NCBI GenBank assembly: GCA_030248295.1
Contig: JASANH010000539.1
Span: 1-64,000 of the forward strand
Length of the DNA stretch: 64,000 nt
Direction: 5' to 3'
DNA from: Mesodorylaimus sp. YZB2_4
Lineage: Eukaryota > Nematoda > Enoplea > Dorylaimida > Dorylaimidae
The first letter of the stretch is position 1. Every line of letters starts with the position of its first letter. Made by a program: the position numbers and the translations under genes. This document shows positions 46,703 to 58,699 of this stretch, one piece after another. Below the pieces are notes generated by a model. That model made no database searches. It was not told the origin of the DNA and saw nothing but the letters and a program-made list of their open reading frames with translations.

Positions 46703-47830
46703 TTCGGCTCTCTGAGGTGCTACCTGAAACGGGACATGTAAGAAGTGATTGGTGGATCGTAATGCGGGACATACATAGGCATAGTCGGGTGAATCCTCTC
46801 ATCCATCTAAGATATTCCTAATCCAATGATACAGGGCCAAAAGAGAATTTCCTCAAGTACAGTATTTCTTCTGCACTGCTCACTATCAGCTTGAACCCGA
46901 CCTAGTTTGAGCCAGGAGATAACCACCAAGCGTAGTCTAGGTGACGACGGGCGTAGGCATACCACAAGGGCGAGCTGGTAGGCATGGTCGGACGACCCTC
47001 TGCGTGTAGCATACGCACTTGGCTATGTCATAGTAAAATACAATAGGTTAAGGGGACAAGTGTTAGCAGGGCGAGGATATCAACCTACGCGACTCCTCCT
47101 TTAGAAAAACACAAAAGGAGAGCCAGGTAGATTTTCAAGCATCTATTAGCCAGCCCCAACCTCATTGTTCCCTCACACAATGGTAGCAGTCAGAGGTAGA
47201 AATTGTGATGGCAACCTTGCAGCAGCGTGCTGTTTTCTTCTATGCTGCAATGGCTATGGCCTTATCAGCCATAAAATCCGTACATCGAGCTGGTAAAACA
47301 ATTGTTATCCTTCCAGGGCATGTTGTGTAATCGTAAATCGTCATAAAGCTCAGTATGTAGCCCATATACGTGCATACTGTACGTTATCTTGGCGACATTC
47401 GCGAGAAAATCTACTTGCCTATATACCACTACTTATGCCTATATACCTCTGATATATGCCTCTACGTACCAACAAGACTTTGCGAAGACTTGAAGCGAAG
47501 GCGGCCTTGTGAATGTGAAGTTGAAGAGCGAATGAGCGGACCGAAAGCTCTGGTCGGCCGACGATGAGAGAATGAGTGTAGCACAGACTTCGTTACACTG
47601 CCTTTAGGACGAAGATAAGAAGGGACCACTTTACTCAGCGACAAACGAAAAATGAGCCGCAAGGAAGCGACCTAGGCATAAAAGGGGGAAGGAATCACAT
47701 CGTAAAGTCACTGATCGACGATGTTGTAATGTGATCGTTGCATTCAACTCATTCGCGACAAGACTTGCCAATATTTTAGGAGGATGGGAAATGCGGGATA
47801 CAGGGTACATGTACGAGAGGGAAAAAGGAA
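46703..47830. other. Intergenic interval
   Basis: PCYT2 upstream region. Apart from short ORFs and TACTGTA-type words common in this genome, nothing can be supported. Confidence 0.4.
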
Positions 47831-47970
47831 CCTCTCACGCTGGGTGCGCACTTACAGGGGAGGGTTCGACTCCCGCCTCGGTACAAAATGATTGTCAATT
47901 ATGTGTTCCTTAGCCCTCGAGCGCGCCTTATGGTGCTTGGCTATGGATAAAGTATGACATGACATGACAG
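47831..47970 (+). repeat. 5'-truncated tRNA-derived SINE
   Basis: Begins at CCTCTCACGCTGGGTGCGC, lacking the A box, keeps the B box GGTTCGACTCCCGCC and ends with ATGACATGACATGACA. Nearly identical to the copy at 13330-13486. Confidence 0.8.
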
Positions 47971-48108
47971 GAAGCTTGTGCATTGTAGTTTCGTCCTCAA
48001 ATTTGTTCCCTATACCACCTCGAATTTGCAAATTGCATTTTCCGATAGCTCTTTAAAATGTCGCGGATTTCGAGAAACGTCTTGTCCAATATTTCCAAAA
48101 TTCTGCAG

Positions 48109-48270
48109 ATTTACAGTACGACGCTCTTAGAGCTCAACAAGGCTTTGACGATTACGAAATTGTCCATGTGATTGCTAGTAACTCAGGAAATCAGAAATAT
48201 GCTGCGACTTCAGTTCGGTTTAAATTTCGCGAGGACATCGATAATCGAATTGTGATCGGTTTCGTTAGAG
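48109..48270 (+). CDS. Possible orphan coding exon, unknown protein
   Basis: Between an acceptor (TTCTGCAG) and a donor (AG|GTACCG) the frame reads QYDALRAQQGFDDYEIVHV and continues with GNQKYAATSVRF and DIDNRIVIGFV without a stop. The composition looks protein-like. A second open stretch with KFICTNGLGTKLLEG lies near 48345-48430. I do not recognise the protein and could not assemble a gene. Confidence 0.25.
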
Positions 48271-50867
48271 GTACCGCGTACAATTTCGAGTTTTGAGTAT
48301 TTCTACTCTTTTGCCAATATACTTGTATTGCTTTGGTTTCCATGGCAAAATTTATCTGCACAAACGGTTTGGGGACGAAACTACTCGAGGGTGAACTGCG
48401 CGTGGACGAACTTTCCGCTAAACTAAACAATGTGCGGTAGCGGAAAAAACCGCTGTCTGAAAAAGTCTTGCTGGTTTTTACAAAAGCGGGGTCCTGGCCA
48501 ATGTGTAACTAGCCGGCACTCACCTGCTCTTCTCGATTTCTACAGGCTACAGATCCAAATCGGTTTGAGATCGATGCCGACTGTGTATGCTTATAGCTTG
48601 AGTAAAAACGTATCCTTAATCGTTCAAGGAGTTGTCGCGAGACACCTAAAAAGATCGAAAACAGTTGAAATCGTATCCTGCAACCGTACTAAAATTGGCA
48701 TACTGTATAGAATGAATTATCCTGCACGATGGCAGCGTACAGTAGAGTTGCAAAACGATTTTGCAAACCGTTCAGCCAACCGCTCACAACACAAAAAAGA
48801 AAGTGCCGAAGCGAATCGGGTTTATAGGCCAAAATAGGCAACGTACAGCGAGTGCTCAGATTCTTATCAAGCGTTGTATACTTTGAAATTGACGCTGTGA
48901 ACCGACGGAATGAAGACACGTACACCGCTTGCTATTAATCATCGCTGTTCAGCCGTCTGGTGATGCATGTAAGGAGATTGGATCTGGGCAACGCACCTTA
49001 CATACTGTACGATAGTTAAAGGGGCTGAATGGCTTTGAAGTTTATCGTCTTCAACAGATTTATAGCCGAGACGAGTCAAGCGTGTGGACTGATTCATGGA
49101 CAGCCTGACCAAGAGTAAAAGTCACTTTGTCACAAGAAAAGTTACAAGCGCTGCAAGTCTAAACGAGACAACGATGCGCATCCACACTTCATATTAGGTG
49201 CAAAAGAACTCGGGCATGCGATCTTATATAGCTTCTAGCAGCAAGCAATCACGACTAAAAAGGCCATGTTGACAGTCCTTCCTGGTTTGGTCTCCTAGCG
49301 CAGCTATTATCGCTTTGCGGCAACACCCCCAAAAATAGGGTGCCAACTTTTTGCCTGCGAGGTAAACATCTTGATAGCAAATCTAGTCCTCAGTCTTCGA
49401 GCTGTGCTTTGACCTACCGTTGGTTGGTAGTTTGCGATAATCGTGCATTGGATGTGTTGTTTGGACAATTTGTCGATTATGTTTACTATTGATGCGTTTT
49501 TTTTTTAATTCTTTTGGCTAGCAAGCTTGATGGGGTATCTAGGGATAAAGTTCTGTAGTACAGTGATTGCATTCTCTGTTCCTACCTTCACTCATAATGA
49601 TACTAATTTTTGAACAGTTTTTACACAATGACGAAATGTTTGGCTGCATGGTTTTTATTGGAACTGCTTATCTCAGGATGGGTAGGATGGAATCAAATCG
49701 GCTCAGCTCAGCGGAGGCGAACGCAATCCTAGCCAGAGGCGTGGGTTCGAATCCTCCTAAAGGCTCAGGGTTTTGTAAACCAAGAAGACCAGCAATCTTT
49801 TAAAAAAAGGGCAGAGGATATGGAGTGGACTGCTAATGCAAAACTTGTCTTGTCTGGAAGAAGGAGGCTCATATTGGTAACAGAGCCACACATAATTAGC
49901 TTGGGTAGGAATACAATCCGACCCAAGGTTTTCTCCAGTTCAGCAACACTATGGAGATCTGATAATGAATGTGGTTTTCTCAATTGCATCGTGGAAAATC
50001 GCAAATAAATTTGTAGGTACGAAACTGTTCAGGACAACCGGTTTCCGCGTGTTGTAGCATATAACTGCGTACAACACGGGTATCGTAGGAGCCGGCGGGA
50101 AAGCGAAGAGTCCGTGCGTCCGAGCCTCCTCAAAGTGCTCAATGTGAAACCCGCAATGCGAACGCCTCCGTCCTACGACTGTACCAAAGAGCATTATTGA
50201 TAAGGCTGGCCTGAAATCGTGGTAAAATCAAGTTGCAATGTGTCTACGAGAATGTGCCCGCATAGTTCCCTGTCTTGTTTAATGGCAAGTAGCTCCTACT
50301 TTACATAGTTATCAAACGCGAGGCACATTCCGCTGATGGGCACTGACGATGAGTTGCGAAGGTATTTGCTAAGAATTAATTAGGCCAGTCACGTTTCCAA
50401 TTTAGAAACGCTCATTACGCCCTCGGAGAGGCTAATAAGCGACTGTTGATAGTTTTCTCTCTTGTTCTCGTTTGAAGGCCTAAAAAGCAAAAAAATTGAT
50501 TCTTTCAAAACCTTCGAATTCCACCCAAATGAGGAATACATAATGGGTGTATAACAGGTGGAAAAATAAAGCTAAAAAGGACGCAGCTCATTGTCGGTCT
50601 TGTAGAGAGACTGAAAACTGATTATCTCAATATGAGTTTTGACCTTTGACTGAAGACTAGACCTCGAAGACGAAGACGACCTTCACATTTTCGCTAATTT
50701 TCGGACAATCGACGTTTCCTTGTGAAAGTTGAATCGGTCGATCGACGAAGTCTGGAACGCAAAGTAAGTAGGTTTCTGTAAAATGACAGCTCAGGTGCGA
50801 GTCGTATTATTTCCAAAAAAGTCTGTTATGACAGACTCGAAACTTTTAGACCAGCCAATGCACACAG
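48271..50867. other. Gene-poor interval
   Basis: Contains a tRNA-like SINE head at about 49700-49765 (B box GGGTTCGAATCCTCC). ORFs at 48430-48837 and 49820-50008 show no domain. Nothing else can be supported. Confidence 0.4.
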
Positions 50868-51508
50868 TGGAACCAGGGCTTAGGATGGCTGGTCTACTCG
50901 GCCACGAGGAAGGAGAGGTGGCCCGACATGCTGCGCACTGCAACCAGTGTACGTAAAATCACTCGCACATATACTGTATGCATGCATTTAGAGGTCAGCA
51001 TAAAAGCCACAAAGCCTGTATTCTGTGTACTGCTGATGTTCAGACAGGCTCCCCAATGTCAGCTGTGCTGTTTCATACGAGCAACCTGACTATGCTAAAG
51101 CTGTAGCGCTGCGAGTATAGTGATATGGATTATCCTTAGCTGCCTAAACCTCGATAGACACTCTCAACAATCTTTCCCCCTTCTTCCAACTCTATGTTCA
51201 GCTCATGGTTTATCATATCAGTAATGAACCGCTCGAGGATAAAGGGATACATAACACAAAATGATTCACCTAGCCGCGGCTTGAACACTACCTACTATGA
51301 GCATGAGCGCGCATAGCACGAGAGTTGGACACTCCTAGCCCACTAGCAGACCACAAGTACAGGATTACAGGACCCTCTGCTCGTTGCCAGGATCAGTCGT
51401 CCTGTTGATATTCATGCAGATAAAGCAGCTTATGCTCAGACTTTTTCCTAGACCGTGGTTGCGCTTAGCAGTGGCCGAGTAGACCAGCCATCCTAAGCCC
51501 TGGTTCCA
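50868..51508. mobile_element. MITE with perfect 38-bp terminal inverted repeats
   Basis: 50868-50905 and 51471-51508 are exact inverted copies (starting TGGAACCAGGGCTTAGG). The 641-base element has no transposase. The perfect repeats suggest recent movement. A related inverted pair lies in SLC17-A intron 3. Confidence 0.85.
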
Positions 51509-51686
51509 ACTTCTGTAGCTTGCGGCCGCGGCACAGCCAGTCTTTTTGCACCCGTTTTGTTTGGTAGAGTGGTTGTGTTTGCGCAAGGTTCAACCTTAGT
51601 GATGTTGGAAGCATAGTTCGCTGCGATGCGCCAAATAAGCGTGAGATGCGGCGTTTTAGGCACCTTTTTACATTTTTCCAGCTTTT

Positions 51687-52265
51687 ATTCATGGTCAGCT
51701 CCTAGACAAGACAAGAGAATTTTATGTATCCAGTATAAATTACACAATGAATCAATGAATCCACGTGGATTCATTGACAGGTCGCCCTTATTCTACGAGG
51801 ATTCACGGTCAAATCCATTTAGGAATTTGCTCGGACTTCCTTGGAAGATGGCACGTGGGCTGTGAAGTCCCTGTCGGGGGTTCGACAGACGAGACTGTCT
51901 CCCTCCTCGTTTGGCTTCACTTCGAGCACCTCGCCCGTACTAGAGCCGCGGTGGTTCAGTTGGTTAAGGCGTTGGTCCCTCGTTGCTTGGGCCAGCAGCC
52001 CCGACCTGCGGGCCGCAATTCTGTTCCTGCTGAGGACGGCAGTTTGGCAGTTGGTCGCCTGCCTTGGTCACTCTGCTCTGGGCGACTCACCGACACCGTG
52101 AAGTGGCGTACGCCCAACTAGTCGAGAATCAGGCAACTGGTACTGTAACACCAGCCGGGAAGGTTAATGAATCCACGCGGAGTCATTGATTCATTCTGTG
52201 ATTTATAAAATTGGGAACCTGGATACATAGAATTCTCTTGCCTTGTCTAGGAGCTGATCATGAAT
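51687..52265. mobile_element. MITE with ~85-100 base inverted ends abutting the GPCR start
   Basis: The left end (from ATTCATGGTCAGCTCCTAG, 51687) and right end (to CTAGGAGCTGATCATGAAT, 52265) are inverted copies over nearly 100 bases. The left arm contains a perfect 22-base palindrome at 51754-51775. SINE pieces fill the centre. The right terminus contains the ATG of the GPCR ORF at 52260. Confidence 0.78.
51820..52165 (+). repeat. SINE fragments inside the MITE
   Basis: 51830-51940 resembles the body of the SINEs at 44115 and 45455. 51948-52165 is a + strand copy of the 42244-42737 family (head GCGGTGGTTCAGTTGGTTAA, then GGACGGCAGTTTGGCAG). Two SINE types are joined head to body. Confidence 0.65.
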
Positions 52266-53204
52266 GATAGCGCTCTGGACAATATATCTCTTCACACGTT
52301 GTCTTTGCAAGCTTCGAATCATTTATTTTGGGTCTGCGCATCGCCTGTTGTTGCTCTAGCAAACTTACTCGTCATATTGACCATATTGATCAGTAAGGAT
52401 TTGCATAAAAAAAGCCAGTTCGTCATTTTAAGTCTGAGTGTAGGCGAGCTCCTATTTTCTCTTGTATACTTTGGTACAGGTACAGCCAGATATTTACATT
52501 ATGTGTTAGGCTTATCAGAAAGGTCAAACCAGTTTATATGTATATTAAAGCAATGGCCACTTCTGACTACGGCTGCTGTAGTCAAATATCTTTTATTATT
52601 TCTAGCCGCAGACAGAGTTTTATGTGTTACTTTTCCACTTTTATATAAAGGCTTAGACACGTTCAGCTACTTGACAGTACTTAACGTAGTATGTTGGGTG
52701 TCGAGTATAATCAAAACTTCTTTCGCATTTTTGAAGTATAATGTCAATGTGACATACCCTATTTGTGGCTATCCACTTACATTTGACGCATCTTTCTTTC
52801 TGTATATAGCAACAGAGAGTAATGTAGTAACTGGTCTCACAGCGGGCATCTATGCATTTTTAGCACTGGTGTATTGGTATCGTTATAAGGCGACTGTTTT
52901 TTTTGGCGATGCTCAAAAAAGTGAGTGGAGGAGGCAAATAGATTTGGATGTGTTCATGGCAATGAGTATGGTTTTTGTTGTGTATATGATTAGTTATGGA
53001 GTGGCCAGTATTCTATCAACTGTGGCTACTATATATTTTTCCACAGAAACGGCTCTTACTAAATTCAGTCCAATAGTTACAGCTTTCGTATTCGCGAGTT
53101 CAGCGTCGCATATTTTAATTTATCTGAAAGTGAATAATCTTTTTAGGCGAGCATTTTCAAAAATATTTTTAAAACGGGATGAAAATGCTGTTGTTCCAAT
53201 GTAA
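52260..53204 (+). CDS. Seven-TM chemoreceptor-like GPCR (Srsx-like), intronless
   Basis: Rhodopsin-like receptor of 314 residues with seven hydrophobic helices at about 22-45, 56-78, 98-122, 136-158, 178-205, 232-256 and 265-290. TM1 has ALANLLVILTIL, TM2 LSVGELLFSL (Glu in place of the usual Asp), ECL1 carries the TM3 Cys (FICIL), the DRY region is DRVLCVTFP, and TM7 SHILIYLKVN has no NPxxY. The short N-terminus and missing motifs fit nematode serpentine-receptor-like families rather than biogenic amine receptors. Ligand unknown. The only plausible start is the ATG at 52260, which lies in a transposon inverted repeat. Confidence 0.8.
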   Translation: MNDSALDNISLHTLSLQASNHLFWVCASPVVALANLLVILTILISKDLHKKSQFVILSLSVGELLFSLVYFGTGTARYLHYVLGLSERSNQFICILKQWPLLTTAAVVKYLLLFLAADRVLCVTFPLLYKGLDTFSYLTVLNVVCWVSSIIKTSFAFLKYNVNVTYPICGYPLTFDASFFLYIATESNVVTGLTAGIYAFLALVYWYRYKATVFFGDAQKSEWRRQIDLDVFMAMSMVFVVYMISYGVASILSTVATIYFSTETALTKFSPIVTAFVFASSASHILIYLKVNNLFRRAFSKIFLKRDENAVVPM

Positions 53205-54166
53205 TTCAAGGAATTTAAATTCAGATCGTGTTCGTGTTCTTATCATAGCATTGTGCATGTGGAGATTAAAGTCCTATTTTCCATGATATTCCACAGTTAG
53301 ATATGACATTTTTATTGCCTTTCACGTTTTTGGTTTTTAGAGTTTTTAATATATAAATGAAAAATAAAGCTAAATTAAAATCAAAACGGGGAAATCAACC
53401 ATAGCCAGCTTACAAAAGAGTCACCTACCAAAAAATTTGGGAGAAATGCTTCTGAAACGGAGTCGAAAAACGCATTGTGGTATCCTGTGGACCGAATGAT
53501 TTCGTATCGCACTTGCGATGTCATCTTTCACACCATCGGACAAAGCGCTGCTTTCTAAGTCAGAACGTCGCCGTGAATCTATTACAAATCAGCCAGCATA
53601 TGAATTCAAATTTTGCTCCCCACTTTGGACCTATTGACGACGGTAGACGTGGCTGTGCGATAATTACAGGCAAGTTTGGAAGGGCGCACTATTAGTCATG
53701 ACATGCGTATACGACATGACAGTGGAAGGCACACTTTCAACCAATATGCCATTAGGTGCATGCCATGAGACGGACTTGACTGGTCAAAACCTTATATTTG
53801 TCGAAATCAGCAGGCGGATACTGAATCTATCCTCCATGATTATGAGTCACCAGAATAATAGAGTTCCGTCTAAAATGCACCTAGCTAACCTGCACCTGCA
53901 CCTGCACCTCTAAAATTATCTCGCCAGGTACGTAATATAAGGCTATAAGTTTTGATTGTCTTCACAATTGGTGCTTGGACTTTCGTAAAAGGTGCTTCAC
54001 TGTATCTCTACGTAAAATACATAAGAACTCGCTCGGGTGCAGAGACCAGCGAGACTCGGGCTACGAACTTTTTGAACTTCCTCCGCAAAGATCTTCGAGA
54101 ACAGCGGCTGTGGTGACACCGCATAAATATCGTCTAGAAAATAAAAAATATTTTTAACTGATAAGA
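53205..54166. other. Intergenic interval
   Basis: 3' flank of the GPCR with an AATAAA at about 53363, and a short CTGCAC tandem at about 53887-53910. No exon is supported. Confidence 0.45.
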
Positions 54167-56322
54167 ATGCGTTTTGTGATCATCCTTCGCGAACTAGAAC
54201 TTGGCGGGAGCCAACGTCTAATGCTAGATGCAGCTATCGCTCTTCAAAAACTCGGTCATGGAGTACGATTTTTGACCTCCCATCATGATCCGAACTACTC
54301 GTTCCCCGAATCTCATCACTTCGATGTCACAGTTCGTGGCCAGTTTCTACCACGGCTTCAGTGTTTTGGTCCTTACTTACGAATTATATATTTATCATTT
54401 TGGTTGTGTTTTTGCGCAAAAAACTGGGAATACGATGTGGTACTGTTCGATCAGTTCGCCCATGGCATCTCCATCATAAAATGGTTCGGTAAAAGAAAGA
54501 CTTCGATTATGTATTATTGCCATTTTCCAGACAAAACGGTTTGGAAACCTGGAATATTTGATAAAACTTTTTGTCGTCCCTTTTTGGATCGATTTGAAGA
54601 ATGGAGTATTGGAATCGCCGATGTGGTGATGGTCAACAGCAAGTTTACAAGTAAGTTTTTTCCCCGTGCAGGTACAGTATACAGTATACAGTACAGGAGC
54701 TCTTACATCACCTTGTCACGTATATAGTGGTGGATTTGTGTGGGCTTTACCAGACACACACACACTCATCATGTGTTCGCAAGCTAATGCATTTTGCCAA
54801 ATGGCAGTTGACGTATGGTTTCTACCTCTAATTTCGCGCATCCCATTCAACTCTTCCAGCTCGTATACGGGCTATACAACCAGGGCAGACAACAACTGGG
54901 TAAGACATGCTTTAATCCTAAACCCCTTGTCAGTGTAATGCCCGAAGGCATTACAGCCCGCCTGCCATTTCTGATCACGGTCCCAAGCAGCTAAGTCTAG
55001 AAAGCAATGCTTTATTCTCAGACCCATATTGTTCTATTTTGGTTGCTGTCTCGAAATAAAATTTGACTGCGAGGTCTCTACAGTTTATTTATAGGTGTGA
55101 GTTTCATTTGTCAAAGTCATTTTCAGTGCTACTTTGTGTCCAGGATCCTGCCAGTGCCACACTGCTGGGTATCAATTGCACTCGATACATATGACATGTT
55201 TTTCTGACACAGGCACGAGGTAATGAGCGGGAAAGCTAAACTTGATGTGTACCTGCACTAGATGAGTGCATATACTAACACAATGTATTGTGACAATGTG
55301 TCCAAACAGAGTTTCCAAAGTTAACTCTTTGTTCAATACCTAAGTTGCTTTGTTCGCGCGGTCATTCAGGGTTTTTTTATTATGTAGGGTACAGTCCGCA
55401 CTTTCACACATATTGTACATGCCTATGAGATAAGTTAATCTGCATTAATACCTGCAACACTGCGAGACCACAACTCTCGGAAAGCTGATCGCTAATGACA
55501 CAAGTCACGAGAGACGTTTCGTGAAGGATGCTTAAAATTTCGTTTTACAGCTCAAGCGTTTTATGAGAATTATAAATCCCTGAAGTCAACGAAAGTCCAT
55601 TTATTGTATCCATGCGCGAATGCAGAAGTATTAGCCAATCCCCAGCACGTCCCCATTAACCACATTCTTAACAGCGACTCAAAATTATTTTTCTTATCGC
55701 TGAATCGATTTTGTCTCGAAAAAAGAATCGAACTAGCGATTTATGCTTTTGGTAAGATTCTTATATTCGTAAATGCCGGTAATCAAAACAGGAAACATTT
55801 ACTTTAGCACATCTAAGGTCACGCTTATCGGATGCTGACGCAGATCGCATTCGACTGGTAATCGCCGGGGCCACGAATCAGCGTATCATGGAATCGTGGG
55901 CTTGGTATCAGAATTTGAAACGATTAGTTGAGGAACTGCAACTGACCGACTGCGTGATCTTCGTCGTGACACCTTCCGCCCACCTTAAATTGACCCTCCT
56001 GTCAAAATGCCTTTGCCTCCTTTACACTCCATCCAACGAGCATTTTGGAATAGTTCCATTGGAAGCAATGTTTCATGGCCGGCCAGTCATTGCCATCCGA
56101 TCCGGTGGGCCGATGGAGACTGTAGTGCATGGTCACACTGGCTTTTTGTCCACAGAAGGAGATCATAAAGAATTCGCCAAATATATGGAAATGTTTTTTA
56201 AAAATCCTAGTTTGGCCAATGACTTTGGCAAAAATGGGGAAAAAAGAATTCAAGAAAAATTTGGGTTTGAATCTTTTATGCAAGAACTGGAAAAAATTAT
56301 TACCGAAAATGTGAAATGCTAA
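54167..56322 (+). CDS. ALG2: ALG2 alpha-1,3/1,6-mannosyltransferase
   Basis: Adds the second and third mannoses to Man1GlcNAc2-PP-dolichol on the cytosolic face of the ER in N-glycan precursor synthesis. Three exons, 54167-54650, 55551-55751 and 55808-56322, join in frame to 399 residues, close to the usual length. The N-terminal half has LELGGSQRLMLDAAIAL, TSHHDP, DVVLFDQ and YYCHFPD; the middle has LNRFCLEKRIELAI; the C-terminal GT4 domain has the EX7E motif EHFGIVPLEA and SGGPMETVVHGHTGFL. The start lies just after a stop-rich leader (AAGAATG). The 0.9 kb first intron is gene-free. Confidence 0.96.
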
Positions 56323-57244
56323 GATTTTACTTTTATTTTGCTTGTATTCAAGAATAATAGCAGTGTTTAAAATTACGATTTTATTAGCTTATAGTGCACC
56401 TGTGTCGGACAGTCCTTTCTATATACGTATAACGACCCCTTGTCGGACTCTCTATCATACAGTACTTGCATTTGTCGGTCGATCAATAGAGGTCATTTGC
56501 ATAATGGCGCAGAGGGTATCGTACGAACGAGGGGGGCTCACCTATCGTCCCTTGTGTGCGACTGACACGTGTCATGCCATGGATCTTTCCGAAGTTTGGC
56601 AGGCAAAGCTAACCTTCCTCGGGTTTCTTCCTTAGATGGCTATAACTCTTTATTTTATATCCTTAAAACGTGGTCATAGTGGATTACTTTTACCATGTGT
56701 CATGTTTTTAACAAAACTGTAGTCCTGCGATAAATCACCCCCAAATAATTCCATATGCTCTTCTCAAACTAACTGATCAATAATTTTTGCATGTAATTTT
56801 TTTACTGTGCTTCATTCATAGTCCGGGAGGACCCCTGGTAGTTGATATAAAAGATAAAGGTTCTATGATATGACTCAAAGCTGATGACTAAAAGACCTTT
56901 CTCATGACTGAGCTAATGACAGCAGGATTTGGCATTCAACTATGTCTCGCTATTTCATCTCTCGTGACTGAGGCTCTACCTACACATCAACTCCCTTCAG
57001 GTTCGGCTGTCAAGTTTTTTTTCTGGTCATTAGGTCTTTGACGCACATTTCTTTCTTCAAAGGAAAATATTTTGTCACTTTTGACACGCTGATAAGATCC
57101 TTAGCCCACGCCGGTCCTTGTCAAAGCGGACCTTAGATTGTGACGTGGTTGGGCAGAGAATGAGATCGTAAGACGCGATATACTTCAAATCGCTTCTCCC
57201 TTCTGGTATAATTTTTCCGTCCCCGTCGATACGGTTTGAAAAAC
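56323..57244. other. Intergenic interval
   Basis: ALG2 3' flank and upstream region of the next GPCR, with a TATAA-type word at about 57207. Nothing else can be supported. Confidence 0.4.
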
Positions 57245-58699
57245 ATGATGAATTATATTTCTCGAGCTGACATTGCCACTAATTCTAATTATGCCTTTGC
57301 TAACGAAACATCACTCGATGGTCTGGATTTCGTGGATGCTGGCACTAACAATAAATATAAAAAGGATATTTCATTTTGGATAAATGCCCTTGTTTGCGCA
57401 GTTATATCAGTTTCGGGGTTATTAGGAAATCGGGTGATTATTATCTGCCATTGCCGATCTGATCAGAAGAGATTAAAGCAAAGGAAGCGTCAAGCATTTT
57501 ATTACTATCTGTTCACAATTGCAATATGGAATATAGGATTACTTGTATCCGCATTTCTCTTCAATAGTTTACCTATTTATTTATTAGAAGCGATTTTGAA
57601 AGGCAATGACCTGAATATCCTTCTGGTATCCGATTATATATATTTGGCTGGTTATATATCTGGCAGCTGTTGTACAACAGCGACAGTATGGCTGGCAGTG
57701 GTGATAACGGTTGAAAGATATCTGGTGGTTATAAAACCGTTCAAGACTCGCTTAAGCTCGCCTCAGAGGCGAGCAAAGTTGACCTGCATCATATTGAGCT
57801 GTTTAGTCCTGGTTTATAATATACCAACGTTTTTCGAATTCCAGTTTGAAAACTGCGACGATAAGGATATGATATATCACGGGTATAATTTTAATGGTGG
57901 ATTATATCCTCCTTATAACTTAAAATTTACCCGATTGCGAGAAAATACATATTACCAACTTTTTTACCGCATATTAGGAAACTTTATATTCATATCCGTT
58001 GTGCCATTCTTGTTGGTTTTGACCCTGACTATAAAACTCGTATTCGTGATCAGAGCGTCCGATCAGAAACGAGCTCACTTTCAACTGATTGCTCGTGCCT
58101 CCGGTGTGAGTCAGGATCACACTGATACCCTGATCGTCCCGACGCCATCCCCATCGCGATTCACGGATTCTCCACTTCCGCCTTCTCCACCGAAACAAAA
58201 GCGAAAATCGAGCTATGTCGATGTGATTCTAGCATTAATTGCCGCTAAATTTATACTTTTTTACAGCATACCCGCTACGGTCAATGTTCTAGAACTAAGC
58301 GTAGATCAATCAATTTTTCTAAATCAACATAGTGACGCCACAAAAGTTTTAAAATTTATGATCGACTTATCGAATTTGTTATTGACTTTTGATGGGGCCA
58401 CCAATTTACTATTCTATATTTCATGGCGCAAGCGAGCAAGGTGGGCAAAGACACAAAGTCGAAGAAATCAACAGCGGATCGATGATGTGAAATTCAACGG
58501 CTTGGCGAGCAGGGGAAGTCCCGATAAGGAAATGGAGAAAGCCTTTCTTGGTCATTGTAAACGGCGAACAGGAACGGAACGATGTGCGATTTTTGAACGG
58601 TCAAAAAGTTTAATTGGAGAAGGGAGGCTGGTAATTCCGCAGAATTTTGAGATGGTTCGGGTCGAGTACGATGCTGATGTTATACGTGGAGACGGATAA
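57245..58699 (+). CDS. FMRFamide-receptor-like peptide GPCR, intronless
   Basis: Rhodopsin-like receptor of 484 residues; the frame is open upstream, but the first ATG is at 57245. N-glycosylation sites (NET) lie in the N-terminus. TM1 contains GLLGNRVIIIC, TM2 FTIAIWNIGLL. TM3 ends VERYLVVIKPFKTR (ERY form of the DRY motif), which with the KPF continuation resembles FMRFamide/myosuppressin-type receptors. Cysteines suitable for the ECL1-ECL2 disulfide are present (SGSCC, ENCDD). ICL3 is long, with a Ser/Pro-rich stretch (TPSPSRFTDSPLPPSPP). TM7 reads DGATNLLFYISW rather than NPxxY. The basic, Ser-containing C-tail suits arrestin/kinase control. The ligand is not determinable here. Confidence 0.82.
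   Translation: MMNYISRADIATNSNYAFANETSLDGLDFVDAGTNNKYKKDISFWINALVCAVISVSGLLGNRVIIICHCRSDQKRLKQRKRQAFYYYLFTIAIWNIGLLVSAFLFNSLPIYLLEAILKGNDLNILLVSDYIYLAGYISGSCCTTATVWLAVVITVERYLVVIKPFKTRLSSPQRRAKLTCIILSCLVLVYNIPTFFEFQFENCDDKDMIYHGYNFNGGLYPPYNLKFTRLRENTYYQLFYRILGNFIFISVVPFLLVLTLTIKLVFVIRASDQKRAHFQLIARASGVSQDHTDTLIVPTPSPSRFTDSPLPPSPPKQKRKSSYVDVILALIAAKFILFYSIPATVNVLELSVDQSIFLNQHSDATKVLKFMIDLSNLLLTFDGATNLLFYISWRKRARWAKTQSRRNQQRIDDVKFNGLASRGSPDKEMEKAFLGHCKRRTGTERCAIFERSKSLIGEGRLVIPQNFEMVRVEYDADVIRGDG

Noticed and set aside
57236..57244. Upstream extension of the second GPCR ORF
   Set aside because: The extension begins with TTG; the first ATG is at 57245.
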